NCBI RefSeq assembly: GCF_003129465.1
Contig: NZ_QFFF01000001.1
Coordinates: 2,465,501 to 2,529,500, forward strand
Source: Sphingosinicella humi
GTDB lineage: Bacteria; Pseudomonadota; Alphaproteobacteria; Sphingomonadales; Sphingomonadaceae
DNA length: 64,000 nt
Direction of reading: 5' to 3'
Shown here piece by piece: positions 16,407-25,414 of this stretch. Within the stretch, counting starts at the first letter, position 1; each line of letters opens with the position of its first letter. The position numbers and the translations under genes were made by a program. The notes beneath the pieces are model-generated. The model was not told the DNA's origin. It saw only the letters and a program-made list of their open reading frames with translations, and did not search any database.

Positions 16407-18662
16407 GTGTGGGGGCCAGACGGGAGACCGGCACTGCATCAATCGGTAACCTCGGCCTCGAGCCAGGAACGGTTCGCAAAGCCGCTCTTCCTGGTGACGA
16501 TCGTCACCGGTTCCTTTCTCCTCTTCCTCACCCAGCCGATGATCGGACGCATGGCCCTGCCGCGGCTCGGCGGAGCCCCGGCCGTGTGGAACAGCGCCAT
16601 GCTGGTCTATCAGGCGCTGCTGCTCGGCGGCTACGCCTACGCCCACGGTATCGCCCGGCTCCCGCCGCGACGGCAGGCGGGCCTGCATCTCGCGCTCTTC
16701 GGAGCGGCGGCCTTGTGGCTCCCTATCGGCCTCAGCTCCGCTCTTCCCCCGGCCAATTTCGCTCCGGCCTTGTGGGTGCCCTGGTTCCTCATAGCCTCGA
16801 TCGGGCCGCTCTTCTTCATCATTTCGGCCCAGGCGCCGCTGATGCAGCGCTGGTATGCGCTGGAGACCAGCCGGGGCGATCCCTATCCGCTCTACGCCGC
16901 CTCCAATCTGGGCAGCTTCGCCGGCCTCATCTCCTATCCGCTCATCGTCGAGCCGCTGCTCTCGCTGGAACAGCAGAGCCGGCTTTGGACGGCGGGTTTC
17001 ATCCTTCTTCTTGCGCTCGTTATCGGCTGCGCCGTCACCGTTCCCCGGCACGCAGCCATTGCGAACGTCGGCGAACGCTCGCCCTCGCCGAGCGGGCGCC
17101 GCGTCCTCCACTGGATCGCCTTGGCGGCGGTGCCCTCCGGGCTGATGCTTTCCACGACGACGCATCTTACGACCGACATCGTCGCCATGCCGCTGCTCTG
17201 GGCGCTGCCGCTCGGCCTCTATCTGCTGAGCTTCTCCGTCGCCTTCGCCGCCCGGCGCGGGCCCGCGGACCTCGTTTCCGCCGTCGCGCCGTTCGTCATC
17301 CTCGGTGCCGGCGCCTTCGCCTTCGCCAGCGGCACCCAGCGCCCCATCTTCGCCGCCACTCTCGGGCTCGGCCTGCTGTTCGTGGTGGCGGTGACGCTGC
17401 ATGCCCAGATGTATCGCTTGCGGCCCGACGTCGATCGGCTGACGGGCTTCTATCTCGCCATGTCGCTGGGCGGCGTCGTCGGCGGCGTCTTCTGCGCCCT
17501 GGCAGCGCCCATTCTGCTCGACTGGGCCTATGAGCACCCCCTGCTAATCGTCGCCGCCGCCCTGCTCATTCCGGCCCAAAGCTATATCTCGGCGGTCGAC
17601 CGTCTCTGGTCCGATCCCGTTTGGGGCGGACGTCTCACAATGAGCCTTCCCCTCCTCGCGCTCCTCCTCTCGCTCGCCGGCATAGACGGGTTCGGGCTTC
17701 CCGATGCCGTTGCCTATGGTGCGAGCGGAATCATCGCTCTCCTCGCCCTGCTCAGCCTGGGAAGGCGATGGGTGTTCGCCGCGTGCCTGGCCGCGCTGAT
17801 GTTGAGCTATGGCGGCTGGAACACCCTCCGGCTGACCGTCTCGGACGTGCGCACGCGCAGCTATTTCGGCGTCTATACCGTCGGCTCGGTCGAGGACGGC
17901 AACGCGACCATGCTGACGCACGGAACCACCCTGCACGGCATCCAGAGCCGGATACCGGGGGCGGAATTGGCACCGACCACCTATTATGTGCCCGGCTCTG
18001 GTGTTGCCCATGTCCTCTCCGTCGCACCCGAGCTCTTCGGAGCGGACGCTGACATCGGCATCGTCGGCCTGGGGACCGGGACGCTTGCCTGCTACGCCGA
18101 GCCCGGCCAGCGCTGGCGCTTCTTCGAGATCGATCCGGCCGTCGTCCGCATCGCCACCGAAAGCGGCTACTTCACCTATGTCGAAAATTGCGCGCCGCAG
18201 GCCGATATCGTCCTCGGCGATGCCCGGCTGACCCTCGAAGGCCTGGAGCCCGGCACGCTCGACATTCTCGCCGTCGACGCCTTTTCATCGGATTCGGTGC
18301 CGATCCACCTGCTGACGCGCGAGGCGTTCCAGGTCTACGCCCGCGCGCTGCAGCCGCGCGGCATTCTGCTCGTCCATATCTCGAACCGTTATCTTGATCT
18401 GGAGCCGGTCCTCGCCGCCGCTGCCCGGCGGGGTGGCTGGAAAGCCGCCTTGCTCGATTATCGGCCGGAAGACGACGCGAAGGATTATGCGACGGCCTCC
18501 GTCTGGGTCGCCATGGCGAAGGACCCAGAGGTCCTCGGCCGGATGATGGTCTCGAGCGGCAGCAACGGCCGTTGGCGAGATCTCGAATCGCAGCGCGGCT
18601 TCGCCGGCTGGAGCGACGATTATGCGAGCATCCTGCCGCTGATCGAAGGCTGGACCGAATGA
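16407..18662 (+). CDS. Polytopic membrane protein fused to a spermidine-synthase-like domain
   Basis: A 751-residue protein. Residues about 20-480 hold around a dozen hydrophobic helices (e.g. LFLVTIVTGSFLLFL, LLLGGYAYAHGI) of the fused MFS/spermidine-synthase type. Residues about 490-740 are a soluble Rossmann domain with GIVGLGTGTLACYAEPG, RFFEIDPAVVRIA, VLGDARLTLE and LAVDAFSSDSVPIHLLT, the spermidine-synthase pattern. Whether it makes polyamines is doubtful: such fusions are widespread and mostly uncharacterised. The start is a GTG at 16407; the first membrane helix needs only a start before about residue 20. Confidence 0.85.
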   Translation: MWGPDGRPALHQSVTSASSQERFAKPLFLVTIVTGSFLLFLTQPMIGRMALPRLGGAPAVWNSAMLVYQALLLGGYAYAHGIARLPPRRQAGLHLALFGAAALWLPIGLSSALPPANFAPALWVPWFLIASIGPLFFIISAQAPLMQRWYALETSRGDPYPLYAASNLGSFAGLISYPLIVEPLLSLEQQSRLWTAGFILLLALVIGCAVTVPRHAAIANVGERSPSPSGRRVLHWIALAAVPSGLMLSTTTHLTTDIVAMPLLWALPLGLYLLSFSVAFAARRGPADLVSAVAPFVILGAGAFAFASGTQRPIFAATLGLGLLFVVAVTLHAQMYRLRPDVDRLTGFYLAMSLGGVVGGVFCALAAPILLDWAYEHPLLIVAAALLIPAQSYISAVDRLWSDPVWGGRLTMSLPLLALLLSLAGIDGFGLPDAVAYGASGIIALLALLSLGRRWVFAACLAALMLSYGGWNTLRLTVSDVRTRSYFGVYTVGSVEDGNATMLTHGTTLHGIQSRIPGAELAPTTYYVPGSGVAHVLSVAPELFGADADIGIVGLGTGTLACYAEPGQRWRFFEIDPAVVRIATESGYFTYVENCAPQADIVLGDARLTLEGLEPGTLDILAVDAFSSDSVPIHLLTREAFQVYARALQPRGILLVHISNRYLDLEPVLAAAARRGGWKAALLDYRPEDDAKDYATASVWVAMAKDPEVLGRMMVSSGSNGRWRDLESQRGFAGWSDDYASILPLIEGWTE

Positions 18663-18687
18663 GGCAAGGGGCGCTACTCCGCACGGC

Positions 18688-19224
18688 ATGATCGAAACCG
18701 AGCGGCTCATCCTGAGGAACTGGCGCGAGGGCGACGCCGACCTCTTCCACCTCCACACCAACACGCCGGCCGTCATGCGATGGCTGGGCGGCGTCAAGAG
18801 CCGCGAGGCCTTGCGGGAGGTGTCGGAGCGGCTCGCCCGCTGGCAGGCGGAGCGGGGCTTCACCCTCTGGGTAGTGGAGCGAAAGGAGGACGGCGCCTTC
18901 CTCGGTTTCTGCGGCCTCAAGATCGCCGACGATCCGCACGGCTCCATCAAGGGCGAATATGAGGTCGGCTGGCGCTTTCGCGAGGATAGCTGGGGGCAGG
19001 GCTATGCGCGGGAAGCCGCGACGTCGTCGCTCGACCATGCCTTCGACCGGCTCGGCGCGGAGCGCGTCTACGCCATCACCTTCAACCAGAATGAGGCGAG
19101 CTGGGGACTGATGCGTAGGCTCGGCATGCGCCGCCGCGAGGATCTCGACTATGACGACCCGCGCTTCCCGGACCTCAACCCGACGATAATCTACGAGATC
19201 GAGAAGAAGGACTGGCGGCGGTGA
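18688..19224 (+). CDS. GNAT-family N-acetyltransferase (RimJ/RimL type)
   Basis: A 178-residue acetyltransferase. The start IETERLILRNWREGD, the central EVGWRFREDSWGQGYAREAA (acetyl-CoA-binding R-x-x-G-x-G/A area) and the terminal VYAITFNQNEASWGLMRRLGM are typical of the RimJ/RimL subgroup. That group modifies protein N-termini or small amines; the substrate here is unknown. The stop overlaps the GTG of the next gene by 4 bp, so the two are probably cotranscribed. Confidence 0.9.
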   Translation: MIETERLILRNWREGDADLFHLHTNTPAVMRWLGGVKSREALREVSERLARWQAERGFTLWVVERKEDGAFLGFCGLKIADDPHGSIKGEYEVGWRFREDSWGQGYAREAATSSLDHAFDRLGAERVYAITFNQNEASWGLMRRLGMRRREDLDYDDPRFPDLNPTIIYEIEKKDWRR

Positions 19225-19763
19225 CGATCCTCCCTTTCGGCGGAAACGTCCCCCGCATCGATCCGTCCGCCTTCGTGGCGCCGGGCGCCCGGCTGATCGG
19301 CGACGTCGAGCTGGGGCCGGAGGCGAGCATCTGGTACAATTGCGTCGTTCGCGGCGACGTGAACCGAATCCGCATCGGCGCCCGCAGCAACGTCCAGGAC
19401 GGCACCGTCATCCATTGCGATTCGCCCAAGCCCGGAGAACCGGACGGCCATCCCACCATCATCGGCGAGGAGGTGCTGATCGGCCATATGGCGATGGTCC
19501 ACGGCTGCACCTTGCATGACCGGGCCTTCGTCGGGCTGGGCGCCATCGTCATGGACGGCTGCGAGATCGAAAGCGACGCCATGCTTGCCGCCGGCGCCAT
19601 GCTGACGCCGGGCCGCCGCATCCCCAGCGGTCAGCTGTGGGCGGGCCGCCCGGCCAAATATGTGCGCGACCTGACGCCGGACCAGTTGGTCGGGATGCGC
19701 GCCGGCGTCGCCCATTATGTGGCGCTCGCCAGGGCCCACGCCGCTGACCTCAAAGGCCGCTGA
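19221..19763 (+). CDS. Gamma-carbonic anhydrase-family protein
   Basis: A 180-residue left-handed beta-helix protein with hexapeptide repeats (e.g. ARLIGDVELGPEASIWYNCV, NRIRIGARSNVQDGTVIH). The metal-binding histidines of the gamma-carbonic anhydrase family can be seen in TVIHCD and IGHMAMVHGC. The family includes CamH and the PaaY/YrdA types. Actual carbonic anhydrase activity is not assured. The start is a GTG overlapping the acetyltransferase stop. The 3' end overlaps the convergent lipoprotein gene by 14 bp. Confidence 0.9.
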   Translation: MTILPFGGNVPRIDPSAFVAPGARLIGDVELGPEASIWYNCVVRGDVNRIRIGARSNVQDGTVIHCDSPKPGEPDGHPTIIGEEVLIGHMAMVHGCTLHDRAFVGLGAIVMDGCEIESDAMLAAGAMLTPGRRIPSGQLWAGRPAKYVRDLTPDQLVGMRAGVAHYVALARAHAADLKGR

Positions 19764-20304
19764 GCGAAGCCTTCAGCGCCTCGAGCCGCTCCGTCTGCCG
19801 ATCGGCGAGGCTCCGCACCTCCTCGGTCGCCCGGTCGAGGGCCTGCCGGTCGAGCGGGTTGGCCGGCCCGGCCGTTTCCTCCAGCGCGAGCGCCGTCAGT
19901 TCGGCCAGGGCCGTTGCCGTGGGGGTCCGCGCCATTTCCGCCTCCGAGAGCGCGATCTGGGCGGCGATCCAGGATTCCGATCCGGAGTCGCCCGCTCGCG
20001 ACGCCGCCGTGTCCGCCGCCGCTAGAGCCTCGCCAAAGTCGCTGTTGCCTTGCCGCGCCGCCGCCAGCAGTTGATCGATTCGCGCCACCAGCGCAGGATC
20101 CGCAACTGTGGGTGCAGGGACAGGGGCTGAGGTGGCGGCTGCCTCGGCCGCTTCCGCACCCTCTATGCACGGCGGCAGCGGCGCACCGCTCAGCTCCCGT
20201 TCCACCGCGCGCGGGGCGAGCGAGGGGAATGGCCCCTGCGCCGCGCACCCGGCGATCAGGGCCGCGGCGGCGATCGTTGACAGGAGGCGCACCAAAACTC
20301 TCAT
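19750..20304 (-). CDS. Hypothetical lipoprotein
   Basis: A 184-residue Ala/Glu-rich protein with a lipoprotein signal: basic start MRVLVRLL, hydrophobic core and lipobox LIAGC (Cys20). The mature part is a Pro/Ala linker followed by long helices (LVARIDQLLAAARQGNSDFG, EVRSLADRQTERLEALKASL), possibly coiled coil. No known domain was recognised. It is convergent with the carbonic-anhydrase-like gene, and tRNA-Arg starts 82 bp behind its ATG on the other strand. Likely anchored to a membrane on its periplasmic face. Confidence 0.8.
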   Translation of the reverse strand: MRVLVRLLSTIAAAALIAGCAAQGPFPSLAPRAVERELSGAPLPPCIEGAEAAEAAATSAPVPAPTVADPALVARIDQLLAAARQGNSDFGEALAAADTAASRAGDSGSESWIAAQIALSEAEMARTPTATALAELTALALEETAGPANPLDRQALDRATEEVRSLADRQTERLEALKASLSGL

Positions 20305-20385
20305 ACCCCCTCCCTATGCGCCCCACCTTTTGCGAGCAACGGGGTTGCACGCCCTGAATCTTCCCCCTATGTGCCAGCCCACCGC

Positions 20386-20462
20386 GCGCCCGTAGCTCAG
20401 CTGGATAGAGCACCAGACTACGAATCTGGGGGTCAGAGGTTCGAATCCTTTCGGGCGCGCCA
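20386..20462 (+). tRNA. tRNA-Arg (anticodon ACG)
   Basis: A complete cloverleaf of 77 nt. The acceptor stem GCGCCCG pairs with CGGGCGC, the D-arm contains GCTCAGCTGGATAGAGC, the anticodon stem-loop CCAGACTACGAATCTGG gives anticodon ACG, and the T-arm contains GGTTCGAATCC. Discriminator G and an encoded CCA end follow. ACG is normally deaminated to ICG to read CGN codons. Confidence 0.97.
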
Positions 20463-20545
20463 ACTCCTTCACCCCTCCTTCTCAGCGTAATCGGAACGAC
20501 GCGGTGCCGTACTCGTTTTTCGAGTCACGCATTCGAGGGAGCGGC

Positions 20546-20728
20546 ATGGATCGGGATCGGAAGAAGTCAGACTCGACGGATACCGATCCGGAGGCCGGCA
20601 CGACGCTTGGTGAAGAGGAAGCCGCGGGCCACACCCTGCCGGAGAGCGAGCGCGACAGGGCGCGGACAGGGTCGCGGTCAGGAGGCGACGCCATCACCCG
20701 TCCGAGGACGATACCGCCGCCGGATTGA
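20546..20728 (+). CDS. Small hydrophilic hypothetical protein
   Basis: A 60-residue, strongly charged and probably disordered protein (start MDRDRKKSDSTDTDPEAG, end PRTIPPPD). ATG 20546 is preceded by a GAGGGAG ribosome binding site. A GTG start at 20504 is also possible but less well placed. No family was recognised. It is convergent with the DUF3008 gene, leaving only 26 bp between stops. The composition is similar to small stress-associated proteins, but this is only an impression. Confidence 0.5.
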   Translation: MDRDRKKSDSTDTDPEAGTTLGEEEAAGHTLPESERDRARTGSRSGGDAITRPRTIPPPD

Positions 20729-20754
20729 ATGGAGGAAACTAAGGTCTTCCGACG

Positions 20755-20943
20755 TTAGTCCTTGCTCGCATGCTCCGGCTTTCCCTTGCGGCTGGTCGAG
20801 GCCATCTTTTCCAGCTCCTTTTCGCTCATCGATTCGACCATCGATTTCGATGCGCCCTTGAGCTTGCTCTTAGGCGTGTCGCCGCGCTTGGCGGACAGGG
20901 CGGCACCGGCGGCTTTCTGCTGGGCCTGAGACTTGGCGGGCAT
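20755..20943 (-). CDS. DUF3008 family small basic protein
   Basis: A 62-residue protein whose whole length matches the DUF3008 pattern: MPAKSQAQQKAAGAALSAKR, then KSKLKGASKSMVESMSEKEL, then a terminal RKGKPEHASKD. The family is small, lysine-rich and uncharacterised. I chose ATG 20943; a longer in-frame reading to 21162 is antisense to the 6-phosphogluconolactonase gene. A GGAAAGGAG ribosome binding site lies just behind the start. Confidence 0.9.
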   Translation of the reverse strand: MPAKSQAQQKAAGAALSAKRGDTPKSKLKGASKSMVESMSEKELEKMASTSRKGKPEHASKD

Positions 20944-21046
20944 GATCGTGTCTCCTTTCCTGCGGAGGAACCCGCCGGAGAAGCGGGTTGTTCCGGGCGG
21001 AGGGCAGGGGCTATGGGCATGGGCGGCCTCATATTCGGGAAGAGAC

Positions 21047-21754
21047 ATGGACGAAGTGGAATGGTGGGAGTTCGACACGCCCGCGGAAATGGCGGAGCAG
21101 GTGGCGGGCGACGTCGCTTTCGTGGTCGAGAGCGCGATTGAAGCGCATGGCGGCGCGCGCATCGCGCTGACCGGCGGGCGAACGCCGGACGTCGTCTACG
21201 AGGCGCTGCTCAAGAAGGAGATCGACTGGTCCAAGGTCACGCTCCTTCCGACCGACGACCGGCTGGTGCCGCTCGGCGACCCGCTCAGCAACCATGCCAA
21301 GCTTCAGCACTTCTTCGGCAAGACGGGCGCCGAGATCGTCTCGCTGGTCGATGAGGCGGCGCTAGGGAACTACCAGGAGGCGGGCCGGCTCGGCGACGAG
21401 CGGCTGGCGCGGCTCGAATGGCCGCTCGACCTCGTCATGCTCGGCGTCGGCTCGGACGGCCACACCGCGTCGATCCTTCCCGGACCCGACTTCGACCGCG
21501 CCGTCGCCGGCCCCAGGGAGCGCCGCGTCGTCGGCGTCCATCCCGATCCCATGCCGGCCGACGCGCCGGTCGACCGCGTCACCCTGACCGCCGCCGCCAT
21601 CGCTTCGGCCCGGGCGGTGATGGTCGTCCTCACCGGCGACGAAAAGCGCGCCGTTGTCGAGAAGGCGATCGAGGCGGGCCCGCTCTCCTCGACTCCGATT
21701 GGAAGAGTCGTCGCCGAGGTGGACGCCTCGATCGACATTTTCTGGAGCCGCTAG
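21047..21754 (+). CDS. pgl: 6-phosphogluconolactonase
   Basis: A 235-residue enzyme of the pentose phosphate/Entner-Doudoroff routes that hydrolyses 6-phosphogluconolactone. The family features are ARIALTGGRTPDVVYEALL, TLLPTDDRLVPLGDPLSNHA and LVMLGVGSDGHTASILPG. I start at ATG 21047; the upstream in-frame stretch to 20933 covers the DUF3008 start region and is not family-like. The companion genes zwf and edd are not in this window. A strong hairpin follows its stop. Confidence 0.93.
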   Translation: MDEVEWWEFDTPAEMAEQVAGDVAFVVESAIEAHGGARIALTGGRTPDVVYEALLKKEIDWSKVTLLPTDDRLVPLGDPLSNHAKLQHFFGKTGAEIVSLVDEAALGNYQEAGRLGDERLARLEWPLDLVMLGVGSDGHTASILPGPDFDRAVAGPRERRVVGVHPDPMPADAPVDRVTLTAAAIASARAVMVVLTGDEKRAVVEKAIEAGPLSSTPIGRVVAEVDASIDIFWSR

Positions 21755-21769
21755 GGCTCCCGCGACAGA

Positions 21770-21797
21770 TGTCATCCCGGCTTTCGCCGGGATGACA
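21770..21797. repeat. Perfect 12-bp-stem hairpin repeat (TGTCATCCCGGC type)
   Basis: TGTCATCCCGGC (21770-21781), loop TTTC, GCCGGGATGACA (21786-21797). It lies between the convergent pgl and astB stops and is likely a two-way terminator. The same core (GTCATCCCGG...CCGGGATGAC) forms the arms of the longer element at 27867-27980. Confidence 0.85.
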
Positions 21798-21807
21798 AGC
21801 GTCCGAC

Positions 21808-23061
21808 CTAGACGAGCTCGCCTAGATCCAGCCGTTCGAGCAGCGCCGCGCGGGCCACTTCGATGCGTTCCCTGAAATCGGGATCGAGCAGGGTGGCGGG
21901 GACGACGCGCTCGGGCCAATGCTCGCGCACCACTTCGGCGATCGTGTCGAGCTTGGCCTTATCGACGATGAAACGCGGGTCCACCGTAGCGGGGTCGGCG
22001 ACGACGCGGAGACGGAGGCAGGCGGGGCCGCCGCCATTGGCCATGGACTGGCGGACGTCGACGACGAAGAGCTTGCGGATGGGGCCGTTGCCGGCGACCA
22101 TCTTCTCGAGCCAGGTCCAGACCGGCGGCGTGTCGCGTGCTTCTTCGGGCAGAATGAGGCCCATGCCGCCCTCGGGCAGGGTCACCAGCTGGGCGTTGAA
22201 CAGGTAGGATTTGACGGCGTCGTCGAGGCTGACGGCGCTCGCCGGCACCTCGATGATCTCGACCTCGGCCAGCAGCCGCTTCAGCGAAGCGTAGAAGTCC
22301 GCCCGGTCCTCGAAAGCCTGTTCGTGGGCGAGGAGCACATTTTCGTTGGCGACGGCGACGACGTCATTGTGGAAGGCACCGGCGGCGATCGCCTCCTCCG
22401 ACTGGGCGACGAACAGTGTCCGCTCGGGATCGAGTTGGTGGAGACGGGCGATGGCGCGGCTGGCCTCGACATGCTGGCGGGCTGGGAAAGCGCCGCCGCG
22501 CTTGCCGTAGACGAACACTTCGATGGCCTTGTCGCTATGGGAGGTCGAGAGGCGCATGTGGTTGGCCGCACCCTCGTCGCCAAAGGTAGGCGGCACCGGT
22601 TTGTGGACGTGGAAATGCTCGCCGTCGGCGAAGGCGAGGCGGAGCTGCGAGAGCGTGTCCGGCCATTCATGGCTGCGATGGGCCATGGTGCGCAGGTTCG
22701 CGACGGTAAGGTGGCAGCGGCCGTCCGCCGTATCGGGGGCCGGCGAGACGGTGGCGGCATTGGCGGCCCACATGGACGAGGCCGAGAAGGCGGCGGGGCG
22801 GATGGAATCCGGGGCGTCGTCGGCGGTGGTGCCGAGATCGCTCAGCCATTCGTGATTGGGGCGAGGGAGGGGGAGGAAAATGCCCTGGGCGAGACCGAGA
22901 CGGACATTGTGCCGCATCTTCTCGATGCCTTGGAGCGCGGCGGCGCGCGGCTCGGAGACGTGGAGCGCGTTGGCGGCCGAGGCGAGGTTGCCGAGGCTGA
23001 GGCCGGCATAATTGTGGCTGGGGCCGATGATGCCGTCGAAGTTGATCTCGGCGAGCGCCAT
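21808..23061 (-). CDS. astB: N-succinylarginine dihydrolase
   Basis: A 417-residue enzyme of the arginine succinyltransferase pathway that converts succinylarginine to succinylornithine, ammonia and CO2. Recognisable features are the start INFDGIIGPSHNYAGLSLGN, GAANHMRLS, and ANGGGPACLRLRV, which holds the catalytic Cys. Length is normal. It lies 1 bp after astA and forms an operon with astA and an M20 hydrolase. astC, astD and astE are not in the window. Confidence 0.96.
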   Translation of the reverse strand: MALAEINFDGIIGPSHNYAGLSLGNLASAANALHVSEPRAAALQGIEKMRHNVRLGLAQGIFLPLPRPNHEWLSDLGTTADDAPDSIRPAAFSASSMWAANAATVSPAPDTADGRCHLTVANLRTMAHRSHEWPDTLSQLRLAFADGEHFHVHKPVPPTFGDEGAANHMRLSTSHSDKAIEVFVYGKRGGAFPARQHVEASRAIARLHQLDPERTLFVAQSEEAIAAGAFHNDVVAVANENVLLAHEQAFEDRADFYASLKRLLAEVEIIEVPASAVSLDDAVKSYLFNAQLVTLPEGGMGLILPEEARDTPPVWTWLEKMVAGNGPIRKLFVVDVRQSMANGGGPACLRLRVVADPATVDPRFIVDKAKLDTIAEVVREHWPERVVPATLLDPDFRERIEVARAALLERLDLGELV

Positions 23062-23062
23062 G

Positions 23063-24082
23063 TCAGCGCCCCATCGCCACTAGGCGGTCGCCCGGCCGGA
23101 CTTCCAGCAGCTCGGCGGCGCTGGGGTCGATCGTCGCCTTGCCGTCATCGTCCAGGCCGACATTGCCGTAGCAGGCGCGGAAGTCCTTGAGGCGGCCGGC
23201 GGCGAGCATGACCGGCTCGCTGTCCCAATCCTCGTTCACGCCGGACAGCGTATATTCCTTCGACTCACGCACGGTGCGGATGTTGTCGGTCTCGCACGAC
23301 ACGGTCGGCCCGCCGTCGAAAATGTCGATATAGCCATCGAATTTGAAGCCTTCCCGCTCCAGCATCTTCATCGCGGCTCGGCCGGAAGGGTGGGGGACGC
23401 CCATCACCGCCCGGGCGCTCTCAGGCAGCATCGCCGTGTAGATCGGCGTCTTGGGCATGAGGTCGGCGATGAACTGGTTGCCGTGGGTGGCGTTGAACTC
23501 GTCGGCCTCCTGAAAGTTCATGCCGAAGAAGCGGCCGGCGATGGCGTCCCAGAAAGGCGAGCCGCCCGCCTCGTCGATCACGCCACGAAGCTCGGCCAGC
23601 ACGCGGCTGCCGAATCTTTTGCGATGCTGCTTGACGAACAGATAGCGGCTGCGGGCGAGCAGCATGCCGAGGCCGCCGGCGCGCTCGCCGGGGTGGAGGA
23701 AGAGGCCGCCCACTTCGGATGAGCCCTCGAAGTCGGTGACGAGGGTCAGCATCTCGGCGCGGAAGGTCTTGCCGAGCGCCTTGGAGGTCTGGGTGAGGGT
23801 GCTGATGCGATAGGAGTAGAAGGGCCATTCGGTGCCGACCTGGCCGAACATCTGGCAGGTGCCGCGTATCTGGCCGGTCTCGACATTCTCCAGCACCATC
23901 ACGAACAGGTCGTTGCCCTGCTCCTCGGCGTCGCTGGAGAAGGCCTCGTCGGAGCGGCTGAGCTTGGCGACCAGCGAGGCCTTGTCGGCGGGGAGGTTGG
24001 TGAAGCCCCCGCCGGTGAGCTTTGCCATCTCGTAGATGGCCCGGAAGTCGTCGTTGGTAGCGGGACGGATTCGAAAACTCAC
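23063..24082 (-). CDS. astA: Arginine N-succinyltransferase
   Basis: A 339-residue acyltransferase that starts arginine breakdown by moving succinyl from succinyl-CoA to the alpha-amino group of arginine. Features of the AstA/AruG family: RPATNDDFRAIYEMAKLTGGGFTNLP (GNAT-like start; only the motif RPATNDDF should be weighed strongly), LFLHPGERAGGLGMLLARSR, FWDAIAGRFFGMNFQEAD and the terminal LEVRPGDRLVAMGR. The start overlaps the M20 gene stop by 4 bp, so translation is probably coupled. Confidence 0.95.
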   Translation of the reverse strand: MSFRIRPATNDDFRAIYEMAKLTGGGFTNLPADKASLVAKLSRSDEAFSSDAEEQGNDLFVMVLENVETGQIRGTCQMFGQVGTEWPFYSYRISTLTQTSKALGKTFRAEMLTLVTDFEGSSEVGGLFLHPGERAGGLGMLLARSRYLFVKQHRKRFGSRVLAELRGVIDEAGGSPFWDAIAGRFFGMNFQEADEFNATHGNQFIADLMPKTPIYTAMLPESARAVMGVPHPSGRAAMKMLEREGFKFDGYIDIFDGGPTVSCETDNIRTVRESKEYTLSGVNEDWDSEPVMLAAGRLKDFRACYGNVGLDDDGKATIDPSAAELLEVRPGDRLVAMGR

Positions 24083-25284
24083 AAAGGGGCTCCGGAAGCG
24101 AGGCGAAGAATGGTGAGGGCGGAGAGCTGGGCGCGCTCGGCGAGGCTCTCGACGATCATATATTCGTCCGACGAGTGGATGGCGCCGCCGCGCACGCCCA
24201 TCGTGTCGACGACGGGCACGCCGCAGGCCGCGATATTGTTGCCGTCGCAGACGCCGCCGGTGGCGCGCCAGCTTATGTCCTGGCCGAGATCGGCGCCGCA
24301 GCGCTTGACGAGGGCGAACAGCTTCTCGGCCTTCGGGTCGAGCGGCTTGGGCGGGCGGGCGAAGCCGCCATGGACGTGGACTTGCACATCATGTTCGGCG
24401 GCGACGGCGGCGACGGCCTCATCCAGCGCGGCCTGGGCGCGCTGCTGCTGCTCCGGTCCGATCGGGCGCATGTTGACCCGCAGCACAGCATGGTCCGGAA
24501 CGACATTGTTGGGGCCGCCGCCGTCGATGCGGGCCGGATTGACGGAGAGGCCTTCGCCCTTGGCGCGGGCGAGGCGGAGGGTGAGGTCGGCGGCGGCGAC
24601 GATGGCGTTGCGCCCGTCCTCCGGATTGCGTCCGGCATGGGCGCTGCGGCCCTGGATGAAGATCGAGAAATTGCCGCTTCCCGGCCGCGCCCCGGCGAGC
24701 GTGCCGTCGGGCAGCGCGGCCGGCTCGTAGGTGAGCGCCGCCGTCTTGCCCCGTGCCGCCTCGGCCAGCAACGCCGCCGAGCCGGGCGAGCCGACCTCCT
24801 CGTCGCTGTTGATGACGATCTCATAGCCGAGGTTGCGCGCCGCCTCGCTTGTCTCGACTGCCTTCAGCGCCGCCAGCATCACGGCGATGCCGCCCTTCAT
24901 GTCGGCGACGCCGGGCCCGCCGAGCACCCTGTCCTTCTCGCGCCAGGTGACGTCCTGGAACGGGTGATCGACTCCGAACACGGTGTCCATGTGGCCGGTG
25001 AAGAGCAGCTGCACCGGCGCCTCGCGCCGCACCGTCACATGGAGGTTGCGGCCATGCGCTACCCGCTTCAGCGACCCGTCCGCCTGCATCGCCTCGACCG
25101 GCGAGGGCGCCTTCAGCGCCACCTCGCCCGGCAGCGCCGCGAATACATCTGCATAAATTGCCGCCATGGAGGCGAGGCCATCGAGGTTGCGCGAGCCGCT
25201 GTTGACCGCCGCCCAGGCCGTCACCTGATCCAGCATCGGCTCCCCCGCGGCCCGGTCCAGCACCGCGCGTTCGTCACTCGTCAT
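24079..25284 (-). CDS. M20-family metallopeptidase/deacylase in the ast operon
   Basis: A 401-residue zinc hydrolase of the M20 family (carboxypeptidase G2/ArgE-like). Metal-site motifs are LLFTGHMDTVFGVDHP, GVADMKGGIAVMLAA and INSDEEVGSPGS. The dimerisation domain contains GRSAHAGRNPEDG, and the end is GVRGGAIHSSDEYM. I start at ATG 25284 (MTSDERAVLDRAAG); ATG 25293 is an alternative. As first gene of the operon with astA and astB, it may act on an acylated amino acid in the same pathway, perhaps in place of AstE; this is inference. Confidence 0.88.
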   Translation of the reverse strand: MTSDERAVLDRAAGEPMLDQVTAWAAVNSGSRNLDGLASMAAIYADVFAALPGEVALKAPSPVEAMQADGSLKRVAHGRNLHVTVRREAPVQLLFTGHMDTVFGVDHPFQDVTWREKDRVLGGPGVADMKGGIAVMLAALKAVETSEAARNLGYEIVINSDEEVGSPGSAALLAEAARGKTAALTYEPAALPDGTLAGARPGSGNFSIFIQGRSAHAGRNPEDGRNAIVAAADLTLRLARAKGEGLSVNPARIDGGGPNNVVPDHAVLRVNMRPIGPEQQQRAQAALDEAVAAVAAEHDVQVHVHGGFARPPKPLDPKAEKLFALVKRCGADLGQDISWRATGGVCDGNNIAACGVPVVDTMGVRGGAIHSSDEYMIVESLAERAQLSALTILRLASGAPL

Positions 25285-25414
25285 GCCCTGCATATCGGGC
25301 GCCTTAGCCGATGATTGGCGACGGCGCCACACCAGCGCGGAGGCCTCTGTTGGAAAGTGAAACGGGTTCAGACCTGGGCGAGTGACTGCTTCGGACGGAA
25401 AGCGGGCATATGGC

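Noticed and set aside
16407-18662. Naming the membrane fusion protein speE (spermidine synthase)
   Set aside because: Only the Rossmann pattern is shared. These fusions are not known to make spermidine, so no gene symbol is given.
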